From CAXBMB01 sp052078155 (GTDB taxonomy: Bacteria; Pseudomonadota; Alphaproteobacteria; Kiloniellales; DSM-21159), in assembly GCA_052078155.1 (NCBI GenBank), contig JBQJBP010000002.1, positions 620,001 through 684,000 on the forward strand: 64,000 nucleotides of DNA, read 5' to 3'. Below, piece by piece: positions 43,920-52,007 of this stretch (within the stretch, counting starts at the first letter, position 1; each line of letters opens with the position of its first letter). The notes below the pieces were generated by a model, which saw nothing but the letters and a program-made list of their open reading frames with translations, ran no database searches and was not told the DNA's origin. Position numbers and translations under genes: made by a program.

Positions 43920-44645
43920 TTAGCTGTCTTCCGTTTTGGGCAACTCATAGCCCAAGGCCAGGCAGTTATCCGGCAGCTTTTCAACTTTGCCGGTGTCGTA
44001 GCCTGTTCCCTCACGGTCAGACGCGTTTTCCGGTGCTTTTGAAATGACCAGGTTTTTGCATTCCAGGTGTAGTTTGGCTTCTTCGACAGTGACGGGATAA
44101 TTGGCTTTTGCCACTTTTCCTTGTGACCGCCATGAGTTTTGTTTCACATACTCAGAACCATAGAGTTCGATCATCGTGCTTTCCGCCAGTTTGGTCGCCA
44201 ACAGCCGTTCTTCTACAATCGGATCCAAATCAGCAGTAGCCAGGGCACCTATGATTCCGCCGGTTCTGGGGATGACACCGATACTGTCAAAGGCTGTCAC
44301 AGTCTTGCCGTTCTCTGGGTCGATCACTTCGACCCGTGCACTGGCAAAACTCCCAGACGAAATCAGCAGGGCTCGCCCGGGGTTGTGGATGGTAATTCCC
44401 AGGACTTCCATATCCAGATGATACTCTTTGCCACTGTCTGAGAGCCTGTAGGCCCTGTTTTGTGTCTGGATGCGAATTTCTTCTTCAACCCGCAGCGAAC
44501 CTTCTGTGCCAGGCGCTTTCTTTACTGTGACCTTTGTGATCTGAAGCGGACCTGTTCCATTCATGGCCCCCTTGGTCGTCACACAACCGCTGACCAACAA
44601 GGCAAGAGCCACGACAGCGGCCGCCCGCAGAACAAAATTCTTCAC
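43920..44645 (-). CDS. Putative lipoprotein, paralogue of the gene at 43065
   Basis: 241 residues. Signal peptide with lipobox LVSGCVTT (Cys21). Conserved blocks with the neighbour: LQITKVTVKK, YHLDMEVLGI, ARVEVIDPENGKTVTAFD, GGIIGALA, VTVEEAKLHLECKN and CLALGYELP. The pair arose by tandem duplication and has diverged well, mostly in loops. The order (strand-rich N-terminal domain, then short C-terminal helical part with two Cys) is the same. No known domain recognised. It lies 140 bp upstream of the other copy on the same strand. Confidence 0.78.
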   Translation of the reverse strand: MKNFVLRAAAVVALALLVSGCVTTKGAMNGTGPLQITKVTVKKAPGTEGSLRVEEEIRIQTQNRAYRLSDSGKEYHLDMEVLGITIHNPGRALLISSGSFASARVEVIDPENGKTVTAFDSIGVIPRTGGIIGALATADLDPIVEERLLATKLAESTMIELYGSEYVKQNSWRSQGKVAKANYPVTVEEAKLHLECKNLVISKAPENASDREGTGYDTGKVEKLPDNCLALGYELPKTEDS

Positions 44646-44762
44646 TGGATTTTCCCCCGGAAAACACTCGTATACCTAAAAACTATAGCGTGTCGCCAAC
44701 ATTCATATTCATCTAAAACAAGAAAAATCGAAGACTGGAGGTAAAAGGGGGGTGAGAAAAAG

Positions 44763-44796
44763 AAAAAGGACAGGCCCGCTGGAACCTGTCCTTTTT
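44763..44796 (-). terminator. Intrinsic terminator after folD
   Basis: Perfect 12-bp stem AAAAAGGACAGG (44763-44774) with CCTGTCCTTTTT (44785-44796), 10-nt loop; symmetrical A and T runs let it act in both directions. Confidence 0.8.
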
Positions 44797-44896
44797 GAAT
44801 ATCAGCAGATTTTTCTGTGATGATTGTGAAGACGCGCAGCTTTTGTATCTCTTGCCGCGCGAAACTTCTGATAACGAGGCAGGGGATGTTTCCCGG

Positions 44897-44940
44897 TTGT
44901 CTTTGAAGCGCTATGCGCGCGTGACTCAACCGATCCTGCG
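44897..44940. repeat. Possible remnant of the CTAG-bounded repeat, copy J
   Basis: TGAAGCGCTATGCGCGCGTGACTCAACCGATCCTGCG resembles the AAGCGC hairpin plus the CCGATCATGCT end. It is short and weak; it abuts the folD stop codon. Confidence 0.35.
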
Positions 44941-45837
44941 TTAAACCTTCACCAGCTCCGGATCGTCCAGACCCAGGGAACGGCGGGCGGCGGTCAGGGT
45001 GCTGGCCAGCAGGCAGGCAATGGTCATGGGGCCAACCCCACCGGGTACGGGTGTGATGGCGCCCGCCACCTCTGACGCCCCTTCAAAGTCGACATCGCCA
45101 ACCAGACGGGTTTTGCCGTCTTCCTTTTCGATGCGGTTGATGCCCACGTCAATCACGGTGGCACCGGGTTTGATCCAGTCCCCTTTGACCATTTCCGGGC
45201 GTCCGACGGCAGCCACGACGATGTCAGCGCGGCGCACTTCTTCAGCCAGATCCTGGGTGCGGGAGTGGGCAATTGTTACGGTGCAGCTTTCCTGCAGCAG
45301 CAGGGCGGCCATGGGTTTGCCGACAATGTTGGAGCGGCCGACCACAATGGCCCGCTTGCCGGACAGGTCGCCCAGTTTGTCTTTCAGCAACATCAGGCAG
45401 CCCAAAGGCGTACAGGGCACCATGGCTTTCTGGCCGGTGGCCAGCAGGCCGGAGTTGATGACGTGGAAGCCGTCCACATCTTTTGCCGGGTCGATGGCAT
45501 TGATGACAGCATCTTCGTTCATGTGCTTGGGCAGGGGCAGCTGCACCAGGATGCCGTGCACGGCCGGATCATTGTTGAGCTGTTCGACCACAGCCAGCAA
45601 TTCATCCTGGCTGACGTCGGCGGAGAGCTTGTGCTCGAAAGACGCCATGCCTGCCTCCTGGGTCTGTTTGCCCTTGGAACGGACGTAAACCTGACTTGCC
45701 GGATCTTCGCCCACCAGCACCACGGCCAGGCCTGGTGTCAGGCCGTGGCTTTCTTTCAGTTTAGCCACTTCCTCGGCGACCTTGCCGCGCAGGGTGGCGG
45801 CAAAGGCTTTGCCGTCAATCAGTTCTGCTTTGCTCAT
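44941..45837 (-). CDS. folD: Bifunctional methylenetetrahydrofolate dehydrogenase/cyclohydrolase FolD
   Basis: 298 residues. It interconverts 5,10-methylene-, methenyl- and 10-formyl-tetrahydrofolate with NADP. Landmarks are VLVGEDPASQVYVRSKGKQTQEAG (given here in parts: GEDPASQVYVRSK with the catalytic Lys), ILVQLPLPKHMNE, DPAKDVDGFH, the NADP-binding GRSNIVGKPMAALLL and the C-terminal TPVPGGVGPMTIACLL. The length is standard. Its ATG is followed by KAELIDGKA, as usual. Upstream lies a perfect 16-bp palindrome and then yggT. Confidence 0.97.
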   Translation of the reverse strand: MSKAELIDGKAFAATLRGKVAEEVAKLKESHGLTPGLAVVLVGEDPASQVYVRSKGKQTQEAGMASFEHKLSADVSQDELLAVVEQLNNDPAVHGILVQLPLPKHMNEDAVINAIDPAKDVDGFHVINSGLLATGQKAMVPCTPLGCLMLLKDKLGDLSGKRAIVVGRSNIVGKPMAALLLQESCTVTIAHSRTQDLAEEVRRADIVVAAVGRPEMVKGDWIKPGATVIDVGINRIEKEDGKTRLVGDVDFEGASEVAGAITPVPGGVGPMTIACLLASTLTAARRSLGLDDPELVKV

Positions 45838-46178
45838 CGTCAGCGCTCTCCCGCTTTAAGTTCTGTTGCCTTGCGTCGGCACCTGCCCGCCGGATCAGGG
45901 CGCTGCTGTCCTCCCTGCGTCCGCCATCGCGCCTAGTTAAAACACGGGGTGTTTCAGCAAAGCGGGATAGGACTTCGGGCAAGAGCCAGCGCGCCGCAAA
46001 TGGGCGTGGCTTTCCTCTCAGGCTTTCCTGTCTAGAGAGGCTGCGGCACAGCAACCTGCCCGAAAGCGCCAATATTGGCGCTGGTGGCGACCCAAAGGCG
46101 GTTTGTCAGACTTTCAGAAAGGCGAGCCCGCCTCTCCTTGTGTGGAGCCACAGGTAAAGCTGACAGCCGGTTGGCCAA
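45838..46178. other. Intergenic region folD / yggT with palindrome
   Basis: No gene supported. Holds a 16-bp palindrome at 46066-46081. Confidence 0.5.
46066..46081. promoter_or_regulatory. Perfect 16-bp palindrome upstream of folD
   Basis: GCGCCAATATTGGCGC, self-complementary over 16 bases, about 230 bp before the folD ATG. It could bind a dimeric regulator or a structural protein. Seen once in the window. Confidence 0.45.
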
Positions 46179-46472
46179 TCAGTAGGCCATGGGCGCCAGG
46201 ATATCCTGAATGATCAGATCCCGCAGGAAGTAGATGACCAGAATGAGGATGACCGGCGAGATATCGATGCCGCCCAGGTCCGGAATGAAGCGGCGGATCG
46301 GGCGCAAAGCCGGTTCGGTGATGCGATTGAGGAAATCCCCGATGACATAGACGACGCGATTGCTGGTGTTGACCACATTGAAGGCCACCAGCCAGCTCAG
46401 AACCACCCAGGCGAAAAGCAGGAAGATGTAGATTGAAAAAATGGAATCAATCAGTCCGATCAGAGCTACCAT
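46179..46472 (-). CDS. YggT family membrane protein
   Basis: 97 residues, two membrane segments (ALIGLIDSIFSIYIFLLFAWVV in part, and DISPVILILVIYFL). Between them is the family signature NRITEPALRPIRRFIPDLGGIDISP, seen here as FLNRITEPALRPIRRFIPD. YggT proteins are inner-membrane, linked to osmotic tolerance and cell division in other bacteria, mechanism unknown. It could be transcribed with folD, but the gap of 341 bp argues for separate units. Confidence 0.9.
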   Translation of the reverse strand: MVALIGLIDSIFSIYIFLLFAWVVLSWLVAFNVVNTSNRVVYVIGDFLNRITEPALRPIRRFIPDLGGIDISPVILILVIYFLRDLIIQDILAPMAY

Positions 46473-46911
46473 GGATAACGCGGTGTCCTTTTCGCAGTAA
46501 GTACAGCACAGGTGTCCCCGACGGGAGACGCTCGCCTAGAGTCAAAACGTGTTACGGGGAGGGCTCACCGGATCCCCGTTTTAAGCGTGAACTGGCCTCT
46601 GTTGAACATGTTGGCGGCAGATCCACGTTTTTAGTGGGACAACTCTGTTTGTCCACTGCATGCGATTTGACTGCAGTGATTGCCCAGCGTCAAGCAGCCT
46701 GCTGCAGGTGTGAGGGGCTACAGACACTGACCAGAGCCTGCCTGTCGGCTTCGTTCTTGCCTCTCCTATATACGTGGCCGGGGCCTGGCATCAAGGCAAA
46801 GGCGGCGTTTTTACGTCCTTTGGCCTGTTGTGGCTGCAAACCGTGCGCGCCGTCATAGCTCAGCTATGGGGCAGCCCTGAGGCTTTAGGAGTACCCGACT
46901 CCTCTGTGGGA
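46473..46911. other. Non-coding stretch yggT / methyltransferase
   Basis: No gene. Contains decayed repeat copy K on the left; nothing else recognised. Confidence 0.4.
46535..46640 (-). repeat. CTAG-bounded intergenic repeat, copy K (decayed)
   Basis: Starts CCTAGAGTCAAAACGTGTTA and keeps AGCGTGAACTGGCCTCTGTTGAACATGTT, matching the block order of copy M, before fading. No right-hand end. Confidence 0.5.
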
Positions 46912-47562
46912 TTACCTGTCCATCGCGCAGAGAGGCTGTTCTTCCGGCTTCTTTGCCACAACAAAGAGGGTCATACCTTTGTCCGGCTGCCACTGTCGGT
47001 CAATGTCAAAGCCGGCCTGTTCAAAGGAGTGGATCAGGTTGTTTTTGCTGAAGGTTTTCAGGACCGGCAACAGGTTGAGAGCCCGGCCAATAGGGCCCAG
47101 AAACCGGAAGACATGCCAGAAACCGCTGAGGCAGACGGTGCTGGTCACAAAGACACCCCCGGGTTTCAGCATTCTGAAGACCTGTTGAATGACGGCCTCC
47201 TTATCCGCCATCAGATGTAACACGCTGAGCGCCAGAACCATGTCCATGGCGTTGTCAGGTAAGGCAAGTTCATTGATGTCTTTCACCTCAAACGCCACGT
47301 TCTCGATGTTCTGCTCGCGGGCCTTGTCCCGGGCGATGTCGATCATGGCGGAGGAAAAGTCGATGGCTGTGATCTGTCTGACCAGAGGGGCGTGCAGCAG
47401 GGCGGTGGATCCTGTGCCACAGCCGATCTCCAGCAACTCAGAGTCTGGAGTCAGATACTCCCGGGTGATCTGCAGTTTGGTCTGGTAGGCCGCTTCGTTG
47501 GCAATGGGCTGTTTGGCGTACTTTGCAGCAATCCTGTTCCAGAAACGGGCCGAGTCGGTCAT
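46912..47562 (-). CDS. Class I SAM-dependent methyltransferase
   Basis: 216 residues from ATG 47562, with AAAGGA 6-10 bases upstream. The SAM-binding glycine motif is LLEIGCGTGSTALL (about 42-55), motif II has ITAIDFSSAMI with the acidic residue, motif III is DNAMDMVLALSVLHLM and a post-motif MLKPGGVFVTSTVCL. The UbiE/COQ5-like Methyltransf_11/25 fold. A hydrophobic stretch near residue 150-170 (FWHVFRFLGPIGRALNLL) suggests a lipid or membrane-bound substrate. Substrate not predictable. Confidence 0.88.
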   Translation of the reverse strand: MTDSARFWNRIAAKYAKQPIANEAAYQTKLQITREYLTPDSELLEIGCGTGSTALLHAPLVRQITAIDFSSAMIDIARDKAREQNIENVAFEVKDINELALPDNAMDMVLALSVLHLMADKEAVIQQVFRMLKPGGVFVTSTVCLSGFWHVFRFLGPIGRALNLLPVLKTFSKNNLIHSFEQAGFDIDRQWQPDKGMTLFVVAKKPEEQPLCAMDR

Positions 47563-47834
47563 GTGGCGTCCTTTGGGAGGTTGAAGGGAAGCTCTGCTGG
47601 CGACTGCTCTGTCGAGCGGATGTCCCCCCATCTGCAGGCTTCCGGAAGGCTGGTTTTCAGCAGGCTAGTCGGAGTCCGGGTGTGGCGCGAACAAATGGCA
47701 AGGGTGGTTTTTGCTGACCGCGGGATCTTCAGGCGCCTGTTGTTGTTCGCTTTGACATTTCCTGACCAGGGTTTTGGGTGTTGCTTTATGGAAGTTTGCG
47801 CTTCTGCAAGCGGGGGTGTGTGGCCGTGAGGCAC
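47563..47834. other. Intergenic region methyltransferase / cspA terminator
   Basis: No gene or signal recognised apart from the methyltransferase ribosome-binding site. Confidence 0.35.
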
Positions 47835-47868
47835 AAAAAAACCGGCCCTGATATCAGGACCGGTTTTC
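47835..47868 (-). terminator. Intrinsic terminator after cold-shock gene
   Basis: AAAACCGGCCCTGAT (47837-47851) with ATCAGGACCGGTTTT (47852-47866), one mismatch, then T run on the minus strand. Loop is minimal, so the tip probably opens. Confidence 0.8.
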
Positions 47869-47913
47869 TTTTGTTCGGTAAAAAACCCGAGGTCGCGAGA
47901 CCTGCAAAGCTCT

Positions 47914-48123
47914 TTAGTCGAGGATGCGCAGGTTCTCAGCGGAAGAACGGCCGTTGCGACCTTCGATCAGCTCGTATTCGATCTTTGCGCCTTCGTCCAG
48001 ACCGTTCAGGCCTGCACGCTCAACAGCAGAAATGTGCACGAATGCATCGTTCCCGCCGGTGTCAGGCTGAATGAAGCCGAAGCCTTTGGTCGAATTGAAC
48101 CACTTAACAGTACCAGTAGCCAT
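47914..48123 (-). CDS. cspA: Cold-shock protein (CspA family)
   Basis: 69 residues, a single cold-shock domain. RNP-1 is GFGFIQP (KGFGFI) and RNP-2 is AFVHIS, both needed for single-stranded nucleic acid binding. AGGAGGG lies 5-11 bases before the ATG. It would act as an RNA chaperone. The start of MATGTVKWFN is standard. A long stretch without genes (48124-48933) lies upstream; part may be a regulatory leader as in other cold-shock genes. Confidence 0.96.
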   Translation of the reverse strand: MATGTVKWFNSTKGFGFIQPDTGGNDAFVHISAVERAGLNGLDEGAKIEYELIEGRNGRSSAENLRILD

Positions 48124-48933
48124 TTTTCCCTCCTAGGGTCTCTTTGGCGTTATAGATTCCGCTGGATCAGATCACCTCCGATCCAGGGAAAGAAACAATC
48201 CGTTCGTTGTGAGGGAAATGCAGTGTGGCCTGTAAGGCACGCTTGGCCCAAGTGGGTAGGCGGCAAACGAGCCCCGTAGCAAGAAACCCAGCAACGGATA
48301 ATCCAAGCAAGTTTTAAGCCCGAACGCTGCTTAGCGTCCAGCACTTTGTTGTTTTCATGGAGTTGCTCTTTTGTGACGACCAGGCAGGACCGGGGTTACA
48401 AAGTGGCTGATATATGAGTGAGATAGCCAGAACGCCCCTGCTTAATTGATTCGTTTACGCTCGGTAAAGCACAGCTTTCGCCTGCAGGAACGAACGATTT
48501 GTGCACTAATCCCGGGCCACGAGCTGTCAAAAAGGAAGCCTGCAGGCAGGGCGCTGAAAGGGTTCTCAAAGGTTTCCTGCCATCTCCTGAAAAAACGGGC
48601 GTTGGCAAGAAAGCAGTTCGGAAGGGGGCGCTAAATCCTGGCAGTGCCGACCCATATGCTGCGGGCAGATGGTATCGTTCGCTCGGAAACCCCGCGTCAT
48701 GTCGCGACGATAAGAAGCCCTTTCCTTTGGGCAGGTGGCTGTTTGGGGGAGTTCGGGCGGACAAGGACGTGCAACCTCTGCCGTGCCCTGTGGTGACCCG
48801 CATTTAAGTCCCCTAACACCTTCGCTTTATGCTGCCTCCTGTGACGACCCTGAAAAGAGGCAGCACCAGGCCCCGCCTAGACAGTCTTCCAACGGTGCAG
48901 GTGGTCCCTCAAGCCAGACTGTGGGGTCGAGAG
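48124..48933. other. 810-bp gene-free stretch upstream of cold-shock gene
   Basis: No frame here has recognisable protein character. The two best (48396-48803 minus, 48499-48807 plus) are mirror frames rich in Pro, Ser, Arg and Cys. I checked by eye for tmRNA and RNase P RNA landmarks and found none. The stretch may contain a cold-shock leader next to the gene and an unrecognised RNA further up. Confidence 0.45.
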
Positions 48934-49659
48934 TTACTCTGCGCACGCCTGCTCACTCTGGGTTTCAACAAAACGATGAATCCAGTGAGCGATCTGTTTT
49001 TCATTGCCGGGGCGGTTGAAGGAGGCCAGCCCGATGTCCGCCACCTGTTCCGGAATGCGCACACCACGGCGGGCAGAGAGCAGATCACTGCCGAATGTCC
49101 GGGGGTGTTCCGGGTGTCCCTGGAAAGTCAGGATGTTCTGGCCGTAGGACAAGATGCCAAAGGGACAGAAGTTGTTGCCACCCAGAATCTTCGCTGATTC
49201 TGGCGGGCTGATGACCTGGTCCTGATGAATGACAGGAATGGCGAAGCGGTCCAATGCTGGCTCCATCCAGCTTTCCTGTTGCTGGATTTCGTATTCGTGA
49301 ACCCCAACGCCCCAGCCTTTGTCAGATTTCTCAACGGTTCCGCCCAGTGCCTGCGCAATGATCTGATGCCCAAAGCAGATGCCCACCAGCGGGATGTTCG
49401 TTTCAGCCACCGCGCGAATGAAAGCTTCCATGGCGGGAATCCAGGGCTCCGGGTCATAAGCTCCAAAGGCTGATCCGGTGATGATGTAAGCATCAAAGTC
49501 CGCAGGGGCCGGCAGGTCCTGGCCGTCCAGAAGGTGAATGATCTCAAACTCCCATGCCGCCACGTCCTTGAAGAGGGTGACGAACATGCCTGAATAGGTG
49601 CCGTACTTTTCCTTGAATTCTTCGGTAGGACGGCCGGTTTCGAGAATTGCGACTTTCAT
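48934..49659 (-). CDS. Class I glutamine amidotransferase domain protein
   Basis: 241 residues, stand-alone GATase1. Nucleophile Cys95 in LVGICFGHQIIAQALGG; His182/Glu184 in FQGHPEHPRTFG complete the triad. The FGHQI, EKSDKGWGVGVHEY and FQGHPE segments resemble the GMP-synthase-like group (COG0518), which includes enzymes acting on gamma-glutamylated amines. It is the same length as the gene at 7167 but only distantly related. It is divergent from bacterioferritin; a perfect 20-bp palindrome lies 20 bp before its start. Confidence 0.9.
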   Translation of the reverse strand: MKVAILETGRPTEEFKEKYGTYSGMFVTLFKDVAAWEFEIIHLLDGQDLPAPADFDAYIITGSAFGAYDPEPWIPAMEAFIRAVAETNIPLVGICFGHQIIAQALGGTVEKSDKGWGVGVHEYEIQQQESWMEPALDRFAIPVIHQDQVISPPESAKILGGNNFCPFGILSYGQNILTFQGHPEHPRTFGSDLLSARRGVRIPEQVADIGLASFNRPGNEKQIAHWIHRFVETQSEQACAE

Positions 49660-49679
49660 GGATGTGCCTTTGACGGAAC

Positions 49680-49699
49680 GAAGATCCAGCTGGATCTTC
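49680..49699. promoter_or_regulatory. Perfect 20-bp palindrome before amidotransferase gene
   Basis: GAAGATCCAGCTGGATCTTC, self-complementary over all 20 bases, ending 21 bp before the ATG. With no loop it is more likely a DNA operator than an RNA hairpin. Confidence 0.55.
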
Positions 49700-49878
49700 A
49701 GGTAAGAAACGGTAGCGCAGACTATCCAGCCCGCTGGTGGGGGGAAAGTGGTTTGTTGTGGTAGATGCTGTGTGGAATTTTCTGCAAAGACGTAGCTTCC
49801 AGCGGGGCGTGAAGAAGATCAGAAATGGGCTGGTTTTAACGGGTGTGGACTGCAAGAGATTTGCAGGCGCAATGGGAA

Positions 49879-49893
49879 TGAGAATAACTATCA
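49879..49893. promoter_or_regulatory. Fur-box-like site before bacterioferritin
   Basis: TGAGAATAACTATCA matches the 7-1-7 Fur consensus TGATAATNATTATCA at 12 of 14 positions. It lies 105-119 bp upstream of the ATG. By-eye match only; alphaproteobacteria may use Irr or RirA instead. Confidence 0.4.
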
Positions 49894-49997
49894 AGCAATT
49901 GAAAAATATAAGAAAATTCGGACATCAAAAAGCTTGATTGGCGGCGATTCCTGTCCTATTTCTGCAGCTGACATGAAGCTGATTGGAGATCTGTGTG

Positions 49998-50480
49998 ATG
50001 AAGGGCGACGCAAAGGTAATTGAACTGTTGGATGATCTCTGCGGGGCTGAACTGGCCGCCCGGGACCAGTACTTCATCCATTCCGAAATCTACAAAGACA
50101 TGGGACTGGACAAGCTTCACGAGCGTCTGAGCCATGAGATGGAAGAAGAAACCGAACATGCGCGCCGCATCATGGAGCGTATGCTGTTTCTGGAAGCCCG
50201 TCCCAGCATGAAGCGGACTGTGGAGGTCAAGATCGGCCAGGACCTGACAGAGATGCTGCGCAACGATCTGGCCATCGAATATGCGGTCGGCAACGCTTTG
50301 AAAGAGGCCATGGCCCACTGTGAAAGCGTGAAGGACTACGTCACCAAGGAAATGCTGCTGGGCCTGCTGGATGATACCGAAATGGATCACACCTACTGGC
50401 TGGAACAGCAACTGCGCCTGATCGATCTGATGGGCATGGAAAACTACATTCAGAGCCACGCAGGCTCTTCTGGCAGCTGA
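49998..50480 (+). CDS. bfr: Bacterioferritin, likely non-haem type
   Basis: 160 residues from ATG 49998. A 24-mer iron-storage protein with ferroxidase ligands Glu18 (CGAE), Glu51 and His54 (EETEHAR), Glu94 (AIEYA), Glu128 and His131 (one residue later than E. coli numbering). The haem-binding Met52 of E. coli Bfr is Thr52 here, so this chain is not expected to bind haem in the usual site. Alphaproteobacteria often have two Bfr subunits, one catalytic and one haem-binding; this would be the catalytic one, but no partner is adjacent. Strong terminator follows. Confidence 0.92.
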   Translation: MKGDAKVIELLDDLCGAELAARDQYFIHSEIYKDMGLDKLHERLSHEMEEETEHARRIMERMLFLEARPSMKRTVEVKIGQDLTEMLRNDLAIEYAVGNALKEAMAHCESVKDYVTKEMLLGLLDDTEMDHTYWLEQQLRLIDLMGMENYIQSHAGSSGS

Positions 50481-50510
50481 TCAAACAGCTGAAGAGCTTT
50501 GAAAAAGTGA

Positions 50511-50544
50511 GGGGGATCCGGTGTCAGGGATCCCCCGTTTTTTT
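50511..50544 (+). terminator. Intrinsic terminator after bfr
   Basis: GGGGGATCC (50511-50519) with GGATCCCCC (50528-50536), 8-nt loop, then GTTTTTTT. Confidence 0.9.
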
Positions 50545-50552
50545 GCGCGCCA

Positions 50553-50616
50553 AGAGCCAAATCGGTTTAACTGGACTCACTACGTGATAGCACTTGAAAC
50601 GTGAACGACACTCTAG
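50553..50616 (-). repeat. CTAG-bounded intergenic repeat, copy L (internally deleted)
   Basis: AGAGCCAAATCGGTTTAAC, then GGACTCACTACGTGATAGCAC and TTGAAACGTGAACG, ending ACTCTAG. 64 bp instead of about 140: the AAGCGC hairpin half is missing. Confidence 0.7.
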
Positions 50617-50632
50617 CTGGCGACTGAATCAA

Positions 50633-51769
50633 TCAGGCTGCAGAGGAAAGTGCTGATTTCTCTTCAGCAGGCAGCGCTTCCGGAGCCCGGTAGGGCCAGC
50701 CAAAACGGTTGTTCAGGAAGGTGTCCAAAGTCACTTCTTCCTGACGCAGAAAGCCCTTCTTGCCAGCCAGCGCGCCGTTGAGAACCAGATCCATGGCCGT
50801 GCAGATGCCCGATGCCGTGGTGATCTGAATGGCGGAGAAGCGCTGGCCCTGAATCTCTGCCCCCAGAACTTTGCGGGCGAAGTTTTCCTGCATCAGGCGG
50901 CCTTTGACCCGGCCACTGACGGTCACGAAAATCACGATGACGTCCTGCAGGGTGGCGGGCAGGGCCGCTTCCATGACTTCCTTCAGCAGGTCCTGTCGAG
51001 ATGCCAGCCCCAGATCCTGGGTCAGCAGTTTCATGATGGCCTGGTGGCCCGGATAGCGGATGGTCTTGTAGTCCAGGTTTCGCACCCGGCCTTCCAGCGT
51101 CTCGCAAAGCGTTCCCAGACCACCCGAGGTGTTGAAGGCTTCATAACGATCCCCGTTCAGGGCAAACTCTTCCAGACCTTCCAGGGGCAGCACTTCCCGC
51201 AGGTTGCCGTCCACAACGGCTTCACAGGGCCGGCAGTACTCGTTGATCAGACCTTCGGTCGACCAGGTCATGTTGTACTTCAGAGCATTGGACGGATAGA
51301 GCGGCAGGGCACCAACCCGCAGCTTCACATCCTGAATTTCATCAAAGCCGGTGGCCATGTCATGGGCCGCAATGGAAATGAACCCCGGGGCAAGGCCGCA
51401 CTGGGGCATCATGACCGTCTGTGCGTCAGCGGCCAGTTCCTTCACCAGGCGGGTGCTGGCCACATCTTCCGTCAGATCGAAGTAATGGGCCTGGGCTGCT
51501 TTGGCAGCCCGGGCGATGGTTCCTGTCAGATGGAATGGGCAGGCGTTGAGGACCGCGTCCTGGTCTTGCAGAGCCGTGGTCAGGGCCTGCAGATCACTGA
51601 CATCCACCTGCTGGCAGGACAGGGGAACAGCAGCGGATTTGCTGAGGCTGTCCAGGGCTTCGGCATCCCGATCAATCAGAGTCAGCAGAAAATCGCCCTT
51701 GTTGCCCAGCAATGCGACGATTGCGGCCCCGATTTTACCTGCGCCGACGATGGCGATGTTCTTTTGCAT
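50633..51769 (-). CDS. Saccharopine dehydrogenase family protein
   Basis: 378 residues. The N-terminal Rossmann fold starts NIAIVGAGKIGAAIVALL (GxGxxG at 9-14) and continues TLIDRDAEAL, an NAD-type acidic end. The middle shows VLNACPFHLTGTIARAA, YFDLTEDV and PQCGLAPGFISIAAHDMA, the saccharopine dehydrogenase/homospermidine synthase/lysine 6-dehydrogenase group. It probably acts on lysine or a derived amino acid. It is divergent from an Lrp-type regulator, which supports an amino-acid role. Reaction direction and substrate are not readable. Confidence 0.85.
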   Translation of the reverse strand: MQKNIAIVGAGKIGAAIVALLGNKGDFLLTLIDRDAEALDSLSKSAAVPLSCQQVDVSDLQALTTALQDQDAVLNACPFHLTGTIARAAKAAQAHYFDLTEDVASTRLVKELAADAQTVMMPQCGLAPGFISIAAHDMATGFDEIQDVKLRVGALPLYPSNALKYNMTWSTEGLINEYCRPCEAVVDGNLREVLPLEGLEEFALNGDRYEAFNTSGGLGTLCETLEGRVRNLDYKTIRYPGHQAIMKLLTQDLGLASRQDLLKEVMEAALPATLQDVIVIFVTVSGRVKGRLMQENFARKVLGAEIQGQRFSAIQITTASGICTAMDLVLNGALAGKKGFLRQEEVTLDTFLNNRFGWPYRAPEALPAEEKSALSSAA

Positions 51770-52007
51770 TAACTCTGTCCTGTCTTTTTGAGTGCGGTGT
51801 CTGACGTGCCGGGTAACCCCGGTGCCTTGATGTTTTGTTTTTTTGTAAGGAACCTCTGCTCTCTTTTTGGCAGAGGATCATCTTGCTTCTCCCGACCCGG
51901 TCGGGTCGCTGTAGACAGAAGATGGAAGAAATGCCGGCCGATTTGTAGGGTGCAAACTGACGGTTTGATGGATAATATTGATCAATCTGTCGGAACTGGT
52001 GAGCGAT
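51770..52007. promoter_or_regulatory. Divergent control region, dehydrogenase / Lrp regulator
   Basis: 238 bp with three symmetrical elements: a 7-bp stem CCTCTGC (51853-51859) and GCAGAGG (51870-51876); CGACCC (51893-51898) with GGGTCG (51903-51908); and the 10-bp palindrome ATTGATCAAT (51977-51986) next to the lrp start. One or more could be Lrp sites. Confidence 0.45.

Larger units (their letters stand above)
49660..49997. other. Divergent promoter region amidotransferase / bacterioferritin
   Basis: Holds a 20-bp palindrome near the left gene and a Fur-box-like site near the right gene, each listed on its own. No gene. Confidence 0.5.

Noticed and set aside
48396..48803. 135-codon minus-strand frame in the long gap
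   Set aside because: Pro/Ser/Arg-rich with an equally long frame on the other strand, typical of non-coding GC-rich DNA.
48124..48933. tmRNA or RNase P RNA in the gene-free stretch
   Set aside because: Looked for the tag-peptide start, T-arm and the GAGGAAAGTCC-type landmarks on both strands; none found.
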